Part shown: positions 29,950-41,255 of the stretch, in pieces
How the letters are laid out: every line of letters begins with the position of its first letter
How positions within the stretch are numbered: the stretch's first letter is position 1
Source: Adiantum capillus-veneris
Lineage: Eukaryota; Streptophyta; Polypodiopsida; Polypodiales; Pteridaceae
NCBI GenBank assembly: GCA_014529385.2
Contig: CM043956.1
Span: forward strand, 65,600,620-65,658,619
DNA: 58,000 bases
Direction: 5' to 3'
Position numbers and translations under genes: made by a program
Notes under the pieces: model-generated
Databases searched by the model: none
What the model saw: only the letters and a program-made list of their open reading frames with translations
What the model was told of the DNA's origin: nothing

Positions 29950-32600
29950 TTGGTTTTCCTCTCTATCTGAGAAATCTATAAGGAGGTTTTGGATCACTTC
30001 AAGAGATACTTTTTCAAACCCCAAAACACTCAAAAACTATGGCAAGACATTGTTGCCCACAAGAAAAAAGACCTAGATGACTACTACACCTACAAGCAAG
30101 AGTTTGTACATCTTTGGGCTATATGGGTACGGAATATTGCTAATCCTAGGGATGGTGTAGAATTTCTAAATAAGGAGAGATTCATAGCGGAATTATTTCC
30201 ACACTTAAGGTAATAGTTGAGGCCAATGCACGTGCTATCTTTGATGCCACTGAAACTAGGTCTACCTTGAAGTATAGAAAATTGAAGTGCATTCAAGGAG
30301 AGCTTCCAGTAGAGGGTCCTAGATCTAAGGAGACAACAAAAGCACCCACTTCTAAACAGATGCCCGAGGTAACAATAGAGGTAATTGAAAATTTCATAAG
30401 CAACTTGTCGATTCATCTTGCACAAGCCGTGGGTCCAAGGGACAAACAAAGAAAGCTGAGGAACGATAACCACAACTCAGACAAGTATTACAATGTTGGG
30501 ATTGCAAAGAATCTAGGCATGGGATGCAAAACTATCCTTGGACCCTTGGGGAGCCAGAGAGACGTAACTTGAATTATCTAGTGATGAATGTAGGTGAAAG
30601 AACTAGTCAACAACCAATGCTTCTACAAATACCAAATGGAGCAAGACCCCCTCCTCGAGGAGTGGAAGGAGTTCCACCTTTGCCAGATCCAAATGTGCAT
30701 GTGGTAGAGGTGAAAAATTCAAATGAGGTTGGCATAGAAGCAAATGGCATTAAGCATGGCCATGGAAAAGGTAATGAGAAAGAGGGAGTCACATCACAAA
30801 GTGACTATGGACAAGGCAAGAAGGCGAAGGAGACCAAGGAAGCCAAGAGGACTCGACGTCATATTAACCTCCAAGACTTCCCTCTTAGACATGATATGGC
30901 TCCATACAACCTATTGGAAGAAATGAGAAGTAAGGGTCCTGATATCCTGGCCTCACTTTATTGCATGCCATCCGTAGGTTGTTACTCAATTTAAAGAGGT
31001 ACAAGTGTGTCACATTTAGGAAACAAAATGAGGATGCACATCTCCTTGCACAACAAGTGGATGCATGTATTGAGAAGGAAGTGTACATGTCATCATGGTG
31101 GTAGCAGCTATCAAGCAACCCAGGTACCAAGAATGAGTCATTGGCTCCCATTTTGGGCTACATTTTGGAGGGCGAGTTTCCATAAGGCTTCACAAAGGCT
31201 CAAAAGAGGAGACTCATGAAGAAGGCGAGTTCTTGTCTCTTCCTAGAAGGCTCTCTTTATCAAAGAGGAAAGGATCAAGTGTATAGAAGAGTATCAACAA
31301 TTGAGGAAATTCCAGCCATTGTAGAAGGTTTGCATGATGAATCATGTGGTGGTCATTTTGCTTAAGGGTTAACTGTGAAGAATAATTTTCTTGCGGGGTA
31401 TGTTTGCCCAAGATTGCATATTGATGTTCAACATTGGTATGAAAGCTATCACAATTGTCAGGTTAATGGAAACAAAATATTGATGCATGGTCCAATGCAA
31501 AGAGTGCTTGCAAATGGACCCTTTGAAAAGTGGGGCATTGATGTTATGGGTCCACTACCTAGAACTAAAAAAGGGTAAGCTCTACATTATAGTGGCTATG
31601 GACTATATGAATAGGTGGGTAGAAGCACAAAGTGTGGCAAGGGTAAATGGAAAAACAATGAGCAGGTTTGTCTGCATTAATATTTGTTGTAGATTTGGCA
31701 CAACTCTAGATATTGTTTCTAATAGTGGTCTAGGGTTTAAGAAGGGCTTGCTCACATAATTTTATGAAGAGCTGCACATCCTACATCATCACATCACATC
31801 CTACTACCACCAGTCAAATGGTTTGGTGGAGAAGGCTAATGATGTCATTGCAGGCATCATCAGAAAGATGGTAAAAAACAAGACAAAGCTGTGGGACGAC
31901 TTCTTGGATGGGGCATTGTGGGCGTATCAAACCACATATAGGGAGGCCATAAAGTGCCATTTCATTTGGTCTATGGTCAAGAAGCTTTGCAGCCTATAGA
32001 GCTCAACATTCCAACAATACGGCTACACGACAAAGGGATAGGCCCAGGATAGGGGAGACCAAGATGCATGGGTAGATCGCCTTCTTACATTAGTGGAACT
32101 TGACTGAAAGAGAGAAGCGGCTTACGAGTGCTACAACAGGAAAGCTACACAAGCAAAGGAAAATCTTGACAAGAAACTCAAAGACAAAAGCATCAAGGAA
32201 GGAGATCTTGTGCTAAGGTATGAAAATCAACTTGATAATCATTTTGATGCCAAGTTTGAAATCAAATGGCAAGGACCATACAAGTCAAGAAGGCTTTCAA
32301 TTCAAGTTGCTACTAGCTCATGGACTTGAATGGTAAAGAGTACTCCAAGAAGGTAAATGCACGGGTATTGGCTAAAGCCTTATTTGAACCGCCTTTTACC
32401 AAAGGATTTACCAAAGAACTATCCAAGAGCTACTATCTCGTGTAAATTTTGTTGCATGATGCATGTGTGTAACTCGAGCCAAAGTGACAAGGGGCTACAC
32501 AATGAAAATCTTGTCGAGATACCAAATATCCTAGAGGACTCAAAACCATTCTCATTGGAAAAGATGTATTTTGATGGCACATGAATGTACCATCATCGTG
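29950..32600 (+). pseudogene. gypsy H relic: gag and integrase kept, PR-RT-RH deleted
   Basis: 29989-30213 reads as gag (LDDYYTYKQEFVHLWAIW, IAELFPHLR). 30267-30994 holds a basic, proline-rich gag tail with a broken knuckle and RHINLQDFPLRHDMAPYN, like the Tat-1 gag end. Around 31130-31200 it passes straight to the segment before integrase (SLYQRGKDQVYRR). Integrase follows at 31270-32000 in several frames: H2C2 finger remains (LHDESCGGHFA ... HWYESYHNCQ), WGIDVMGPLPRTK, AMDYMNRWVEA, YHQSNGLVEKA and a C-terminal WQGP-like block. The similarity to Tat-1 integrase suggests a Tat relative. Many stops; dead. Confidence 0.75.
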
Positions 32601-33504
32601 GGGGAGGGCTAATAATAGCTGTTTTTTGGTTATCTGTATTTTCCATAGTGAGCTACCTCACCCTAGAAAAAATCACCTAATCAATATGGCTATCCTCACC
32701 TTTTCATTGTGCATAGACGTGTGTGACTTAGGAGACTTTCCCTTATCTCCTTAAAAACCCCAGCTAGCTAGTCATTGGGGTAGTTGACCCAAAAAAAAGA
32801 AGAAGATATAAACAAAAATATATTATGGCCCATTTTTGTGTAGATATTTCATTGTATATAGGACCTAAATATAGTTTTTTTATTTTGATATTTATTAAAA
32901 TATTTATACCTAGGATGCGTTATTTGCCTAAGTATGCTATGTACATTGACTCATCGTTACTATAATTTTCTTACCATTGTGCATTCCCTCTATTCTATAA
33001 ATCAATCTTTTCATCCAAGCCTCTCTAAATTTTGGTATGAATCCCCTCAAAAAAAAATTCACAAAAATACCTTTAACCGTGTCATTCGCTTTTACTAAAC
33101 TACCATTTTCTACATGTATTTTTCATTGCTTCTTGCAAATAGGTCTACATCAGTAAAAAAATTGAGGGCCTTCTCATTTGATTCCCTATATTTTCATATA
33201 TTATATTTTTATATCTATATACAAGTGACACTATTCTAGATTCCATCAATTGTTTAATATAGACTAACCTTTCTTTCCCATCATATCCTTATATCAAATT
33301 TGTGAATAATCCTAATCCATGCATGTTTCCAAACCCTCAAGAATCTATTGGGTCATGCTCTCATGCAAGGTGGGGCTCACCCTTGGAGCCTTATGCAAAT
33401 TCAACAAAAGGGGGGACCACTAGAAGACTTTTGCAGTGAAGAAAAATAGATATTTTAGTGGGATTTTTGGCGTCCACTTTCTCTTTGATTTTGAGAAAGC
33501 GGTC

Positions 33505-33650
33505 AAAATGAAACATTTAGCCTACAAGTCGAATAATCACCTCAAAATGTTTCATAATTTTGGAGCTACTACCAGTGAGATATGGATTTTTTGGTGGATC
33601 CTAGTCCCACTTTTTCTCATAAGTCACCCTAGTCTTCTCTCACCTTCTTT
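33505..33650 (+). repeat. 3' LTR segment of gypsy H
   Basis: Direct repeat of 29806-29945, about 3.7 kb apart, flanking a gypsy coding relic in the same direction. Confidence 0.5.
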
Positions 33651-34310
33651 CACAATTCCACTTCCTCTTCCACACCCTCACACACATTCCTCTCTATCCC
33701 TCACTCAAACTTGAAGCTTCCATGGTTTCTATCACCCTCTTCACCATTAAACTCCCCTCTCACCTCTATAGTTGTCATAGGGACTTCTATAGGTGCATAC
33801 ACCCTCTCTATGTCTCTCTCTATCACTTCTAAATTACAATTTCCTCTTACCTCTTCTCTATATACATAAAATTTAGCATGCAAACCATGCTTAATCTCTG
33901 CTAATTTGGGATTTTCATCGACCAACAACGGCATTTTCATCATGGTGATTCAACGTTGGCAGTGACGATGTAAGAAGAGGAGAAGAAGAAGAGGATCGGT
34001 AGTCATTTTTGAGAACCTGCACAAGTAAGTCCAAAACTTCAAAGATTCACCATCACAAGGATTCTCTCACTTCATTCACCCATCTTCCTTCAACCATCTA
34101 TCTCAGTCTACCCATTGTAAATATATCCTTAACTTTTTAGTGATTGCTAACCCTAACTACCAACTTACTAACTTTGAAAAGCACCTCCCCTCAGACATGT
34201 ACATATAGTTCTATCAGTTGAGCTTGTTTGAGAAAGTGTTTAGTGTGTTTTCATTGCCATTTGTGTTCATTATAAGAGGGTATTGTAGTGAGAGGGCTCC
34301 CACACCCTAA

Positions 34311-34313
<3 letters not shown>

Positions 34314-34348
<35 letters not shown>
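34314..34348. repeat. GT microsatellite
   Basis: Pure GT dinucleotide run of about 17 units. Confidence 0.95.
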
Positions 34349-34349
<1 letters not shown>

Positions 34350-34740
34350 GGCAATGTTTAACATTCTCTAAGCATTGGGTTAGTTTTGTACAAGTTCTAT
34401 GATAGCATCATAATGAACCTTCTCTGTGTGCAAGTCACAAACAAGGTATTATGCAAATTCCATTCCTCTCTCTCTTCCCTTTTCTCTAGCTATCTCTCTT
34501 GCTCCATTTGGTGTGTGTCTTGGTGTGAGATTGCTTGTGTTTGTTTTGTGCATATGTTCTTGATTGTGATAAAATCTCTCTTGCATCCTAGTTCGCATCC
34601 CATAACTAGGTGGTACCCCTTCACTTGTTTAGATGTAGGTTTGTTGTTGATTTTCTTGCTTGTGGTTGCCCCATCCCCAATTGAGTAGTGCAAGAGCCTT
34701 GAGGGGGGTTTAGATGTTGCCTCTATTGTTGCCCGCCCTG

Positions 34741-34967
34741 GACACCCTCAATACCATACTTTAGCTTTACCCCGCATCACCAAAGGAAAAGTTTGCATCT
34801 TGCTATCCTTGTTTGGCATATGCAGTGATAACATATACAACTTGAAATCCGAAATCTATTAGTCTGGATTCTGCTCGCCTATGAAAATTGGTCCATAGCT
34901 TTGCATCGCCATGACTTCCAATGCAGAAAACAACGCCTTCTCATAAACTTAGGAGCAATCAGTGTGC
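34741..34967 (-). other. leader of a Tat-2 element, minus strand
   Basis: Lies on the internal side of the PBS at 34968-34985, where the leader of a minus-strand element should be. No coding frame of note. Confidence 0.35.
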
Positions 34968-34985
34968 TCCTTCGTGGGGGCACCA
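34968..34985 (-). other. Tat-2 primer binding site
   Basis: Minus strand TGGTGCCCCCACGAAGGA, one base different from the Tat-1 PBS. It follows the LTR end by 5 bp, the same layout as in Tat-1. Confidence 0.65.
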
Positions 34986-34990
34986 GAAGA

Positions 34991-35706
34991 TGGAGAGTGG
35001 GAATAGGGGAACACATCCAACACACAACACAATGCCTCTCTATAGCTCAGGGCATTCACAACACCCATATCCCCTTAGAAACACCTTCAAAAGATACAAC
35101 TCTTACTAGAACACGATCACTTGCACACTTCCCATCAATCACACTTTTGACAAGACCAAAACATAGCTCACACCCACTGCCACAATTCATCTCAACCCTT
35201 ATGCATGCACACAACCGCTCAATCTCACTCTCTTACACCAAACACCGTTGGTCCGAGGAGGCACACACATCTACACTGTCGGCACCACGAGATACCACAA
35301 GAGCAAGAGAAAAAGAAGGGAGGGAGGGAAAATGACACAAAACTGGGGAACGATGGCTTGATATTGATTCAAGAAAACACTTGCAAAGATTTAAGGGCCA
35401 TCATAATGGCAATTTTCATGAGAAAACACTAAAGGGATTTGATAGGCACACACCTTTGCCAAAAAACTCACTCAGGCTTCAAAACGGCTCCAAAAGTTTC
35501 CCAAAAATGATAAAAATCTCTTTGATAGGGAGGCCTCTTCATCTTTGGAAACTGATTCTAATTGGCCTACTTGGCACCTCATTTTGGATTTTTTTGGATA
35601 GGTAGTCGCTTGGTCTCTCTAGGTGCTCTTTTTGCTTTGAGTGGGGGGGGGGGGACACTAGCAATATTTCTAATGCCCTTGGCACATTAGAATTTGATTT
35701 CATTTC

Positions 35707-35741
<35 letters not shown>

Positions 35742-35830
35742 TCCACTTTGCACTCTTGGAATTTTGGCACTCTCGACCTCCTTTGACAACTAATTCAGGT
35801 AAGTTTGAACCAATCAAAGCCGTAACTTGG
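34991..35830 (-). repeat. Tat-2 5' LTR, outer end uncertain
   Basis: Matches the reverse complement of about 23900-24804. It contains a G-run (35641-35653) and a GT microsatellite (35709-35741). The plus-strand left end TGGAGAGTGG corresponds to the ...CCA end of the other copy. Confidence 0.6.
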
Positions 35831-36098
35831 CAACTGCGTCTTTGATTGTTAAGCCATCAATTCTTGCTGACTCCATATGATGCATACCACCCTCTAGAAC
35901 CTAGTCAAACCCAAAAAAACTCTAGATGGCATGTCTACGAATGCAGTCAAGCGGCCCCACTGTCCATAACTTGCCCATTCAAGCTCCAATCGACAATCCA
36001 AAAAGACCAGCTTGCTGTTAGGAATAAGACGTAGCTAAATAGATAATTGAGTAGATTACTTAATGGAGAGAGATAGATTTATATACACGAGATTATAG

Positions 36099-36101
<3 letters not shown>
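35831..36101. other. non-coding stretch before LINE-flanking microsatellite
   Basis: No domain. May be more of the Tat-2 LTR or older sequence. Confidence 0.3.
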
Positions 36102-36170
<69 letters not shown>

Positions 36171-36184
36171 TAGATAGATAGATT
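36102..36184. repeat. GA microsatellite with GATA tail
   Basis: GA repeats (36102-36166) followed by GATA repeats (to 36184). The GATA part is probably the 3' tail of the LINE, read TATC on its sense strand. Confidence 0.9.
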
Positions 36185-38803
36185 TTATTATCGTCCTCGG
36201 AGGTCAAATATGACCTATGGGACCAAAGTTACATGTGATGTAGTATGTGTATGGCTGATGAGTGACTCTCGATGCTCCAAAATTGTAGTGATGAGAGTCG
36301 CAATGGAGAGCCCACACTTTGGCTGGGAGAGGAAAGTGTGTAGGTCTAAGTTATGGCTGAAAATGTGAGAGAAGCAAGTTCGGATGTGATCAAAAGCTGA
36401 GCACTCTAGTAGTGTGTGGTACTCAGACTCTCGAACTTGCAATGAGCATAATGTGCACAATCGACTTGACTCTTCTCCATTGCCCCAACGCCCTATCTCG
36501 CATCGAAGGAAATGGGAGCTAAGCCGAATTGCTGCGATAGTGCGTATCGCGGACAAGGGAATAGGCTCAAGCATGTAAGTGTGAGTACGGTTTCCTCTCT
36601 CAGCGAAGAACATGGTTTTGTAGTTGGGGGCAATATAGGTGGTGTAATGTATGAAGCGTGACCCACCGGATTTCTCCCAAGCCGTAATACATTGGCGTTG
36701 TAGAAAAGCTTCATTCACTTGAGAGTCAATTGAAGCATCATGTAGCAAGTGTAATGCATCCCATCTCCCAAACCACTTCTTTATGTCTTGCATCCATCCC
36801 GTGCTCAAGATCTTGCTTTTATGCGTCTTTTGAACTTTTTTGCTTGCTTCCCATGCAATTGTAGGAAGTCGATGTGAGGGGTTTTGACGCATCTTTATCA
36901 TGTACTCCACAACCCTTTCCATGCCCATAACCTCAATTGGAAGAGATCCCGACTCAAGAAGTAGGAGCATATATGGTGTTTGTGTCTTAACTTGGAGAAA
37001 GTTTGTAAGAAAACGCTTTTGGACATTCTCAAACTCTTTCCAAGTAGACTTTGAGATGCTCCCGCCCCACACTTCAACTCCATAAAGAAGAACCGGTGTC
37101 ACCAATGCATCAAAAAGATACTTCTTGAGAACCCAACACTTGATGTTTCCCGCATTACACATGTTCTCAAATGCATAATATGCTCTCTTTCCCGCTTCCA
37201 AACGACGCATAGCACATTCATGCCACTTGTGATTGGATGGAACCTCAAGGCCAAGGTACTTAAAGCTCTCAACAACTTCAAGTGTCTCCTTGTTGTACAC
37301 AATGCATGGCTTCTCCTTATGGTTGGTTTTCACAAGCATAAACTTTGTTTTGGATTCATTTACAATCAGCCCACTATGCAAGCAAAAGTTCTCAAGGACA
37401 ACCATAAGCTTTTGTGCATCTTCTAAAGTGTGTGCTAGAAGCACTACATCATCCGCATACAACAAAAGCATGATTACCGCATTGCAAATAGTGACCTCTT
37501 CAATGCCTTCTTCTTGCATAAAGTCAAGTACCATTTGTTCCAATTGATCGATGCATAGACCAAAGAGAGTTGGTGACAATGGACATCCTTGTTTAACCCC
37601 AATAGTGCTTACAAAAATTTCTGAAATTTCTCTTCCCATGCGCAATTGACAAATCACCTTCTCATAGATTCGAGAAACCGCAAGCATAAACTCACTTGGC
37701 ACTTGGAGTTCTTCCATCCTTCTCCACAAATTGTTACGTGGAATCATATCAAAGGCTTTCTTAAAGTCCACAAAACAACAATACAATCGCTTGCCTTTCA
37801 ACCGACTTTCCTCCATGAGAACACGAAGAGTGACAAGATGATCAATGGTGCTATGGCATCGACGAAAACCCGCTTGTCCCTTTGCACGCTTGTCATTCTC
37901 TTCAGCCCAATCACTCAATTTCATCTCCATTATGCACCCAAACAACTTTGCCATAAGAGACCCAATCATTATAGTCCGGTAGTTGCTTACATTCTTTACA
38001 TCCCCTCCTTTATGCAAAGGCTTAACCCAATTAGTACTCCAATCATAAGGCATACCATGTTGAAGTGCAAGGTTGAACATATCACACATCCACTCATGGG
38101 TAAAATCTCCCGTCCATTTGATCATCTCTGGCTTGATACCTTGAAGATCTCCCGCTTTGCGAGTGGCCAACTTTTCAAGCCCACCGCATACATCCTCAAT
38201 AGTAAAAAAAGACGGCATACATGGGAGTAAACCATAAAATGGCATTTTTTCAGTATTTTCTTGCTCATATAATTGCCTACAATGTGTGTACATATCCACT
38301 AGACTCAAGTTACCAAAATTCTCAACCCGCTTGCCTCTCAAGTTTCTCCAAAATCTTCCACATGCATGTGCCTTTTCTTGGACTTGAAATTCTTGTTGCT
38401 TTACTTCCCATCTTCTTCTCTTCTTTTGAATCAATGCCTTGTATGTATGCAAATGACTTTGATAGTTGTCTTTGTCCATAGTTGCATCAAGCTTTATCAA
38501 GGACTTTCGAGCATCTTGACATTCTTTATCAAACCACCTTTTGCGTGATCTATCTTTGTTGATACCATGGAGATGCTTTATGGCAAAGCATTCTTCCGCA
38601 CAAGAACAAATAGCTTTCTTGAAAGCTTCCCATTTAGTTTCCAATGGTGCATCACATTGAAGCTTTGTCATCCATAATTTTTGCTCAACCATTTCAATGT
38701 ACATTGGTGCCCGTTTGAAATCCATACATAGTGATAACTTCTCTTTCCTTTGGCTGAGATTATCATGCTTAGTTGCTTCTCCACATGAAAGGTCAATACA
38801 TAA

Positions 38804-38805
<2 letters not shown>
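36170..38805 (-). mobile_element. 5'-truncated LINE retrotransposon
   Basis: Sense is on the minus strand. The body holds the RT ORF, a short 3' UTR (36185-36214) and a simple-repeat tail. The endonuclease that should precede RT is missing. Both borders are GA/CT microsatellites. Confidence 0.8.
36215..38802 (-). CDS. LINE reverse transcriptase, N-terminally truncated
   Basis: An uninterrupted frame extends to 38896, but its first 30 or so residues are Ser-Leu repeats coded by the microsatellite and are not part of the protein. The real remnant starts about 38800. In the longer numbering (893 aa): charged linker to about 230; RT about 250-520 with FVDFKKAFD (near 377), GVKQGCPLSPTLF and catalytic YADD (480-483); thumb-like region with SFKYLGLEV and LLYGVEVWGGS; a C-terminal zinc-finger-like CTLCSLQVRESEYHTLLEC. 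No apurinic endonuclease and no clear RNase H. The intact frame over 2.6 kb points to recent insertion, yet without endonuclease it cannot move alone. I cannot name the clade. Confidence 0.85.

Positions 38806-38867
<62 letters not shown>
38806..38867. repeat. GA microsatellite at the 5' border of the LINE
   Basis: Pure GA run of about 31 units, adjoining the truncated 5' end of the LINE on one side and the copia D LTR on the other. Confidence 0.95.
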
Positions 38868-38869
<2 letters not shown>

Positions 38870-39476
38870 TACACACGATATACGTGGTTCACCCAATGTG
38901 GGCTACGTCCACGGGAAAGCAGCCACTCAATGGCTTTAGTACTTCAAAACAAGAAGTAGTTTACAAAGGGATTATACCCTTAATGGAGCTCCCGCTTTGC
39001 TTCACTCTCACCACCTCACACTCACCTTGTTGCATCAACTTCACACTATGAAATGTGTGTAGAAATGGCCTCCTTTTATAGGCCAAAAGGGTTGCCCTCT
39101 CTTATGAGAGACAGCCATGTGTAGCCGCCCTTGTGCGAATAAGTCCAAATCGGACCCTCCAATCCGCCCATGTGTGGCTGCCCTTGAGAAGACAAGTCCG
39201 CTTTTGAATTCGGCCACCGGCCATTGACTTTCGACCACCGGCCATCGGCCATTGACTACCGGCCACCGGCCAACCGACCGGTTGTTTTCCGACCACTTTC
39301 CGGCCGCCGTCCGGCCATAATATTCCGGCGGCCCCTGATTCTTGTCCGTGAAAATTTTGGTTTCCGGTGAGTGATTATCCTTCACGCACAATGGCTTCTC
39401 CTCATAATGGGGGCCTTACAAATGTGCGCTTTTACCACAGAAAATTACAAGGGTAAATCAGGCTCCATAATTAACA
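38868..39476 (-). repeat. copia D 3' LTR, 609 bp
   Basis: The plus strand starts TGTACACACGATATACG and ends ATAATTAACA; the inner end abuts the polypurine tract. The outer border at the microsatellite is inferred. It contains GGCCACCGGCCA-type words (39215-39320) repeated several times. Confidence 0.6.
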
Positions 39477-39742
39477 ATCTCCCACTTGGAGACTGATCTC
39501 CAAACCAAACCTGTGACTGCTTTCCATTCTGGCTTCTTATCCTTGAATGCCGATTGAAGATGAGCAAAAGCTCAACTTCTCCTTGTTGACCACCTTTGTA
39601 AACATGTCTGCAGGATTTTCACTTGTATGCACCTTTCCTAGCTTTAGTTGTCCCTCTTCCAAAAGAGTGCGTATGAAGTGATATCTCACCTCAATGTGCT
39701 TTGTCCTTGAATGAAAGGCTGAGTTCTTTGCAAGATGGATTT
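39477..39742 (-). pseudogene. copia D RNase H end and polypurine tract
   Basis: Minus strand AAGTGGGAGAT at 39477-39487 precedes the LTR. Beyond it the minus strand reads HIEVRYHFIRTLLEEGQLKLGKVHTSENPADMFTK, the conserved end of copia RNase H. The fragment is cut off at about 39742. No other part of the element is seen. Confidence 0.75.
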
Positions 39743-39979
39743 AATCGCGATTATTTACAGCAGTTGAATTTTATGCTTGAAAAGAAAATTTTATGACCTA
39801 CACCTCTTCATTACATCTAAAACAAGTCCTAAAATGAGTTTGGTAAGATTTGGTCATGTCGGCATCACTTTGTGCTCTTGTCGACTCTAAAATTATCAGT
39901 TTCTGTTATCACTTGGTATGTAGATTTGTTTCGTCATTGTTGAAGCCATGGACTTGTCTGCTACATAGTCCTGATGCTG

Positions 39980-40206
39980 TGTTACCATACACATGTGGTA
40001 GTGATGTGTGTGAACACACTAGGAACACTGGGGCATTTTTTTCCTCTTTAGGAGGTTTTTCTCCCCGTTCATTGTATATACGCCCATCACTCTAGGGCTA
40101 TCTATTTTTCCATTACACACTAAGTAACACACTCTCTATTGTGTACCTTGAGCTTCCTTTGTCTTCTCCAAGCTATGTGCGTTTCTCTACAACCCTAATT
40201 CTAACA
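39980..40206 (+). repeat. copia A copy 1 5' LTR, 227 bp
   Basis: TGTTACCATA to ATTCTAACA. Its length equals the LTRs of copy 2. A TATATA-containing stretch near 40074 marks the likely promoter. Confidence 0.9.
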
Positions 40207-40208
40207 AT

Positions 40209-40220
40209 TGGTATCAGAGC
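40209..40220 (+). other. copia A copy 1 primer binding site
   Basis: TGGTATCAGAGC, the initiator-Met site, 2 bp after the LTR. Confidence 0.88.
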
Positions 40221-40568
40221 AGGTTGCATCCTCCCGAGCTTAGTCGCCAGCTGCTCCAGCACACGCCTGCTCACTTCCTCCGATTACAGTGAGGTTTGGC
40301 GAGCGTCCGTAGGTCGGCAAATATTTTGGGAGAGCTCGTAGATTAGAGTCTGCTCAGATTTATGATTCGGGCTCATTTCGGCCTCCGTTTCCACTAAAAG
40401 CAGGTCTGCACATGCAATTTTGTCATTTTGTGCAAAATTTCTGTCAGTGCCATTTTCTGCATAACATGTGCCTTAAAGTATTCTACGGTGTGTGCTATAT
40501 AGCACGTGTTGTTCCCGCTCCATTTCTCCTATTTTCGGGCAGTTTTCACATCAGGTGCAACATTTACC

Positions 40569-41255
40569 ATGGCTAACAACAACACAGATGTCTTCAAGAT
40601 GTTTGCTGCTGAGGACAGGTTGGATGGGGACAATTACCCTATGTGGGCTTATATGATGCAACACGTTCTTGTGTCAAAGGGCATTTGGAATATTGTGCAG
40701 GGCATTGATGTACATCTTGGTTTTGAGGACGTAGGCAATGTTGAGGATGTTGCAGGTCTTGCTGCAAGGATTGTTGCTATTAGAGTTGTTTTGCCTACGA
40801 CAGAACAATATCGTTGGGATGTAAAGGATGCGCAAGCTCATGCATTGATTCCGTTGTTTGTGAAGTGCACCATTGTTTCTCACATCCGTTCAGCAAAATC
40901 TGCAAAACAGACTTGGGATATTTTAGCTGGTCTTTATGCAAGTCACAATGAGGCTAAAATTGCTTTGCTGCGTAAAGAGCTGGAGTCGAAGATTATGCAT
41001 GAGGAGGATGATATGGACACTTTTCTTGCTGGTGTCAAGGATATCAATGAGCAACTTATTTCTGCAGGTGAAGTCATTTTAGACAGTTCCCTTGTGCAGA
41101 CTGTTCTTGATGCCTTACCAGAGTCTTACCAGAATTTTGCTAGTACTTGGAGACTTATGACCCAAGGAAATCTCGAAGTTGTCAAGTTTGATGCATTATG
41201 CACATTGCTGTTGCAAAAGTCACTTTCCAGAAAAAAAGGACTAGGCAGCGTGTAG
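40569..41255 (+). pseudogene. gag: copia A copy 1 gag
   Basis: Starts MANNNTDVFKMFAAEDRLDGDNYPMWAYMMQ, equal to the probable start of the copy 2 protein. It runs intact to about 41230, where copy 1 lost a C after an A-run relative to copy 2 (near 41232-41238), shifting the frame into a TAG. The gag core is intact up to that point. Confidence 0.88.

Larger units (their letters stand above)
32601..34740 (+). other. probable gypsy H 3' untranslated region and 3' LTR
   Basis: A G-rich tract (GTGGGGGAGGGCT, near 32600) may be its polypurine tract. The stretch 33505-33650 repeats the 5' LTR remnant, so this is LTR at least in part. The rest is AT- or CT-rich without coding signal. A GT microsatellite covers 34314-34348. 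Borders are uncertain. Confidence 0.4.

Noticed and set aside
34386-34688. 100-residue plus-strand ORF with membrane-like segments
   Set aside because: CT/TG-rich low-complexity DNA next to a GT microsatellite gives hydrophobic translation; an equally open frame exists on the other strand.
38668-38939. N-terminal SLSLSL stretch of the LINE protein and an RERERE frame opposite
   Set aside because: Coded by the GA microsatellite; the LINE protein remnant begins after it.
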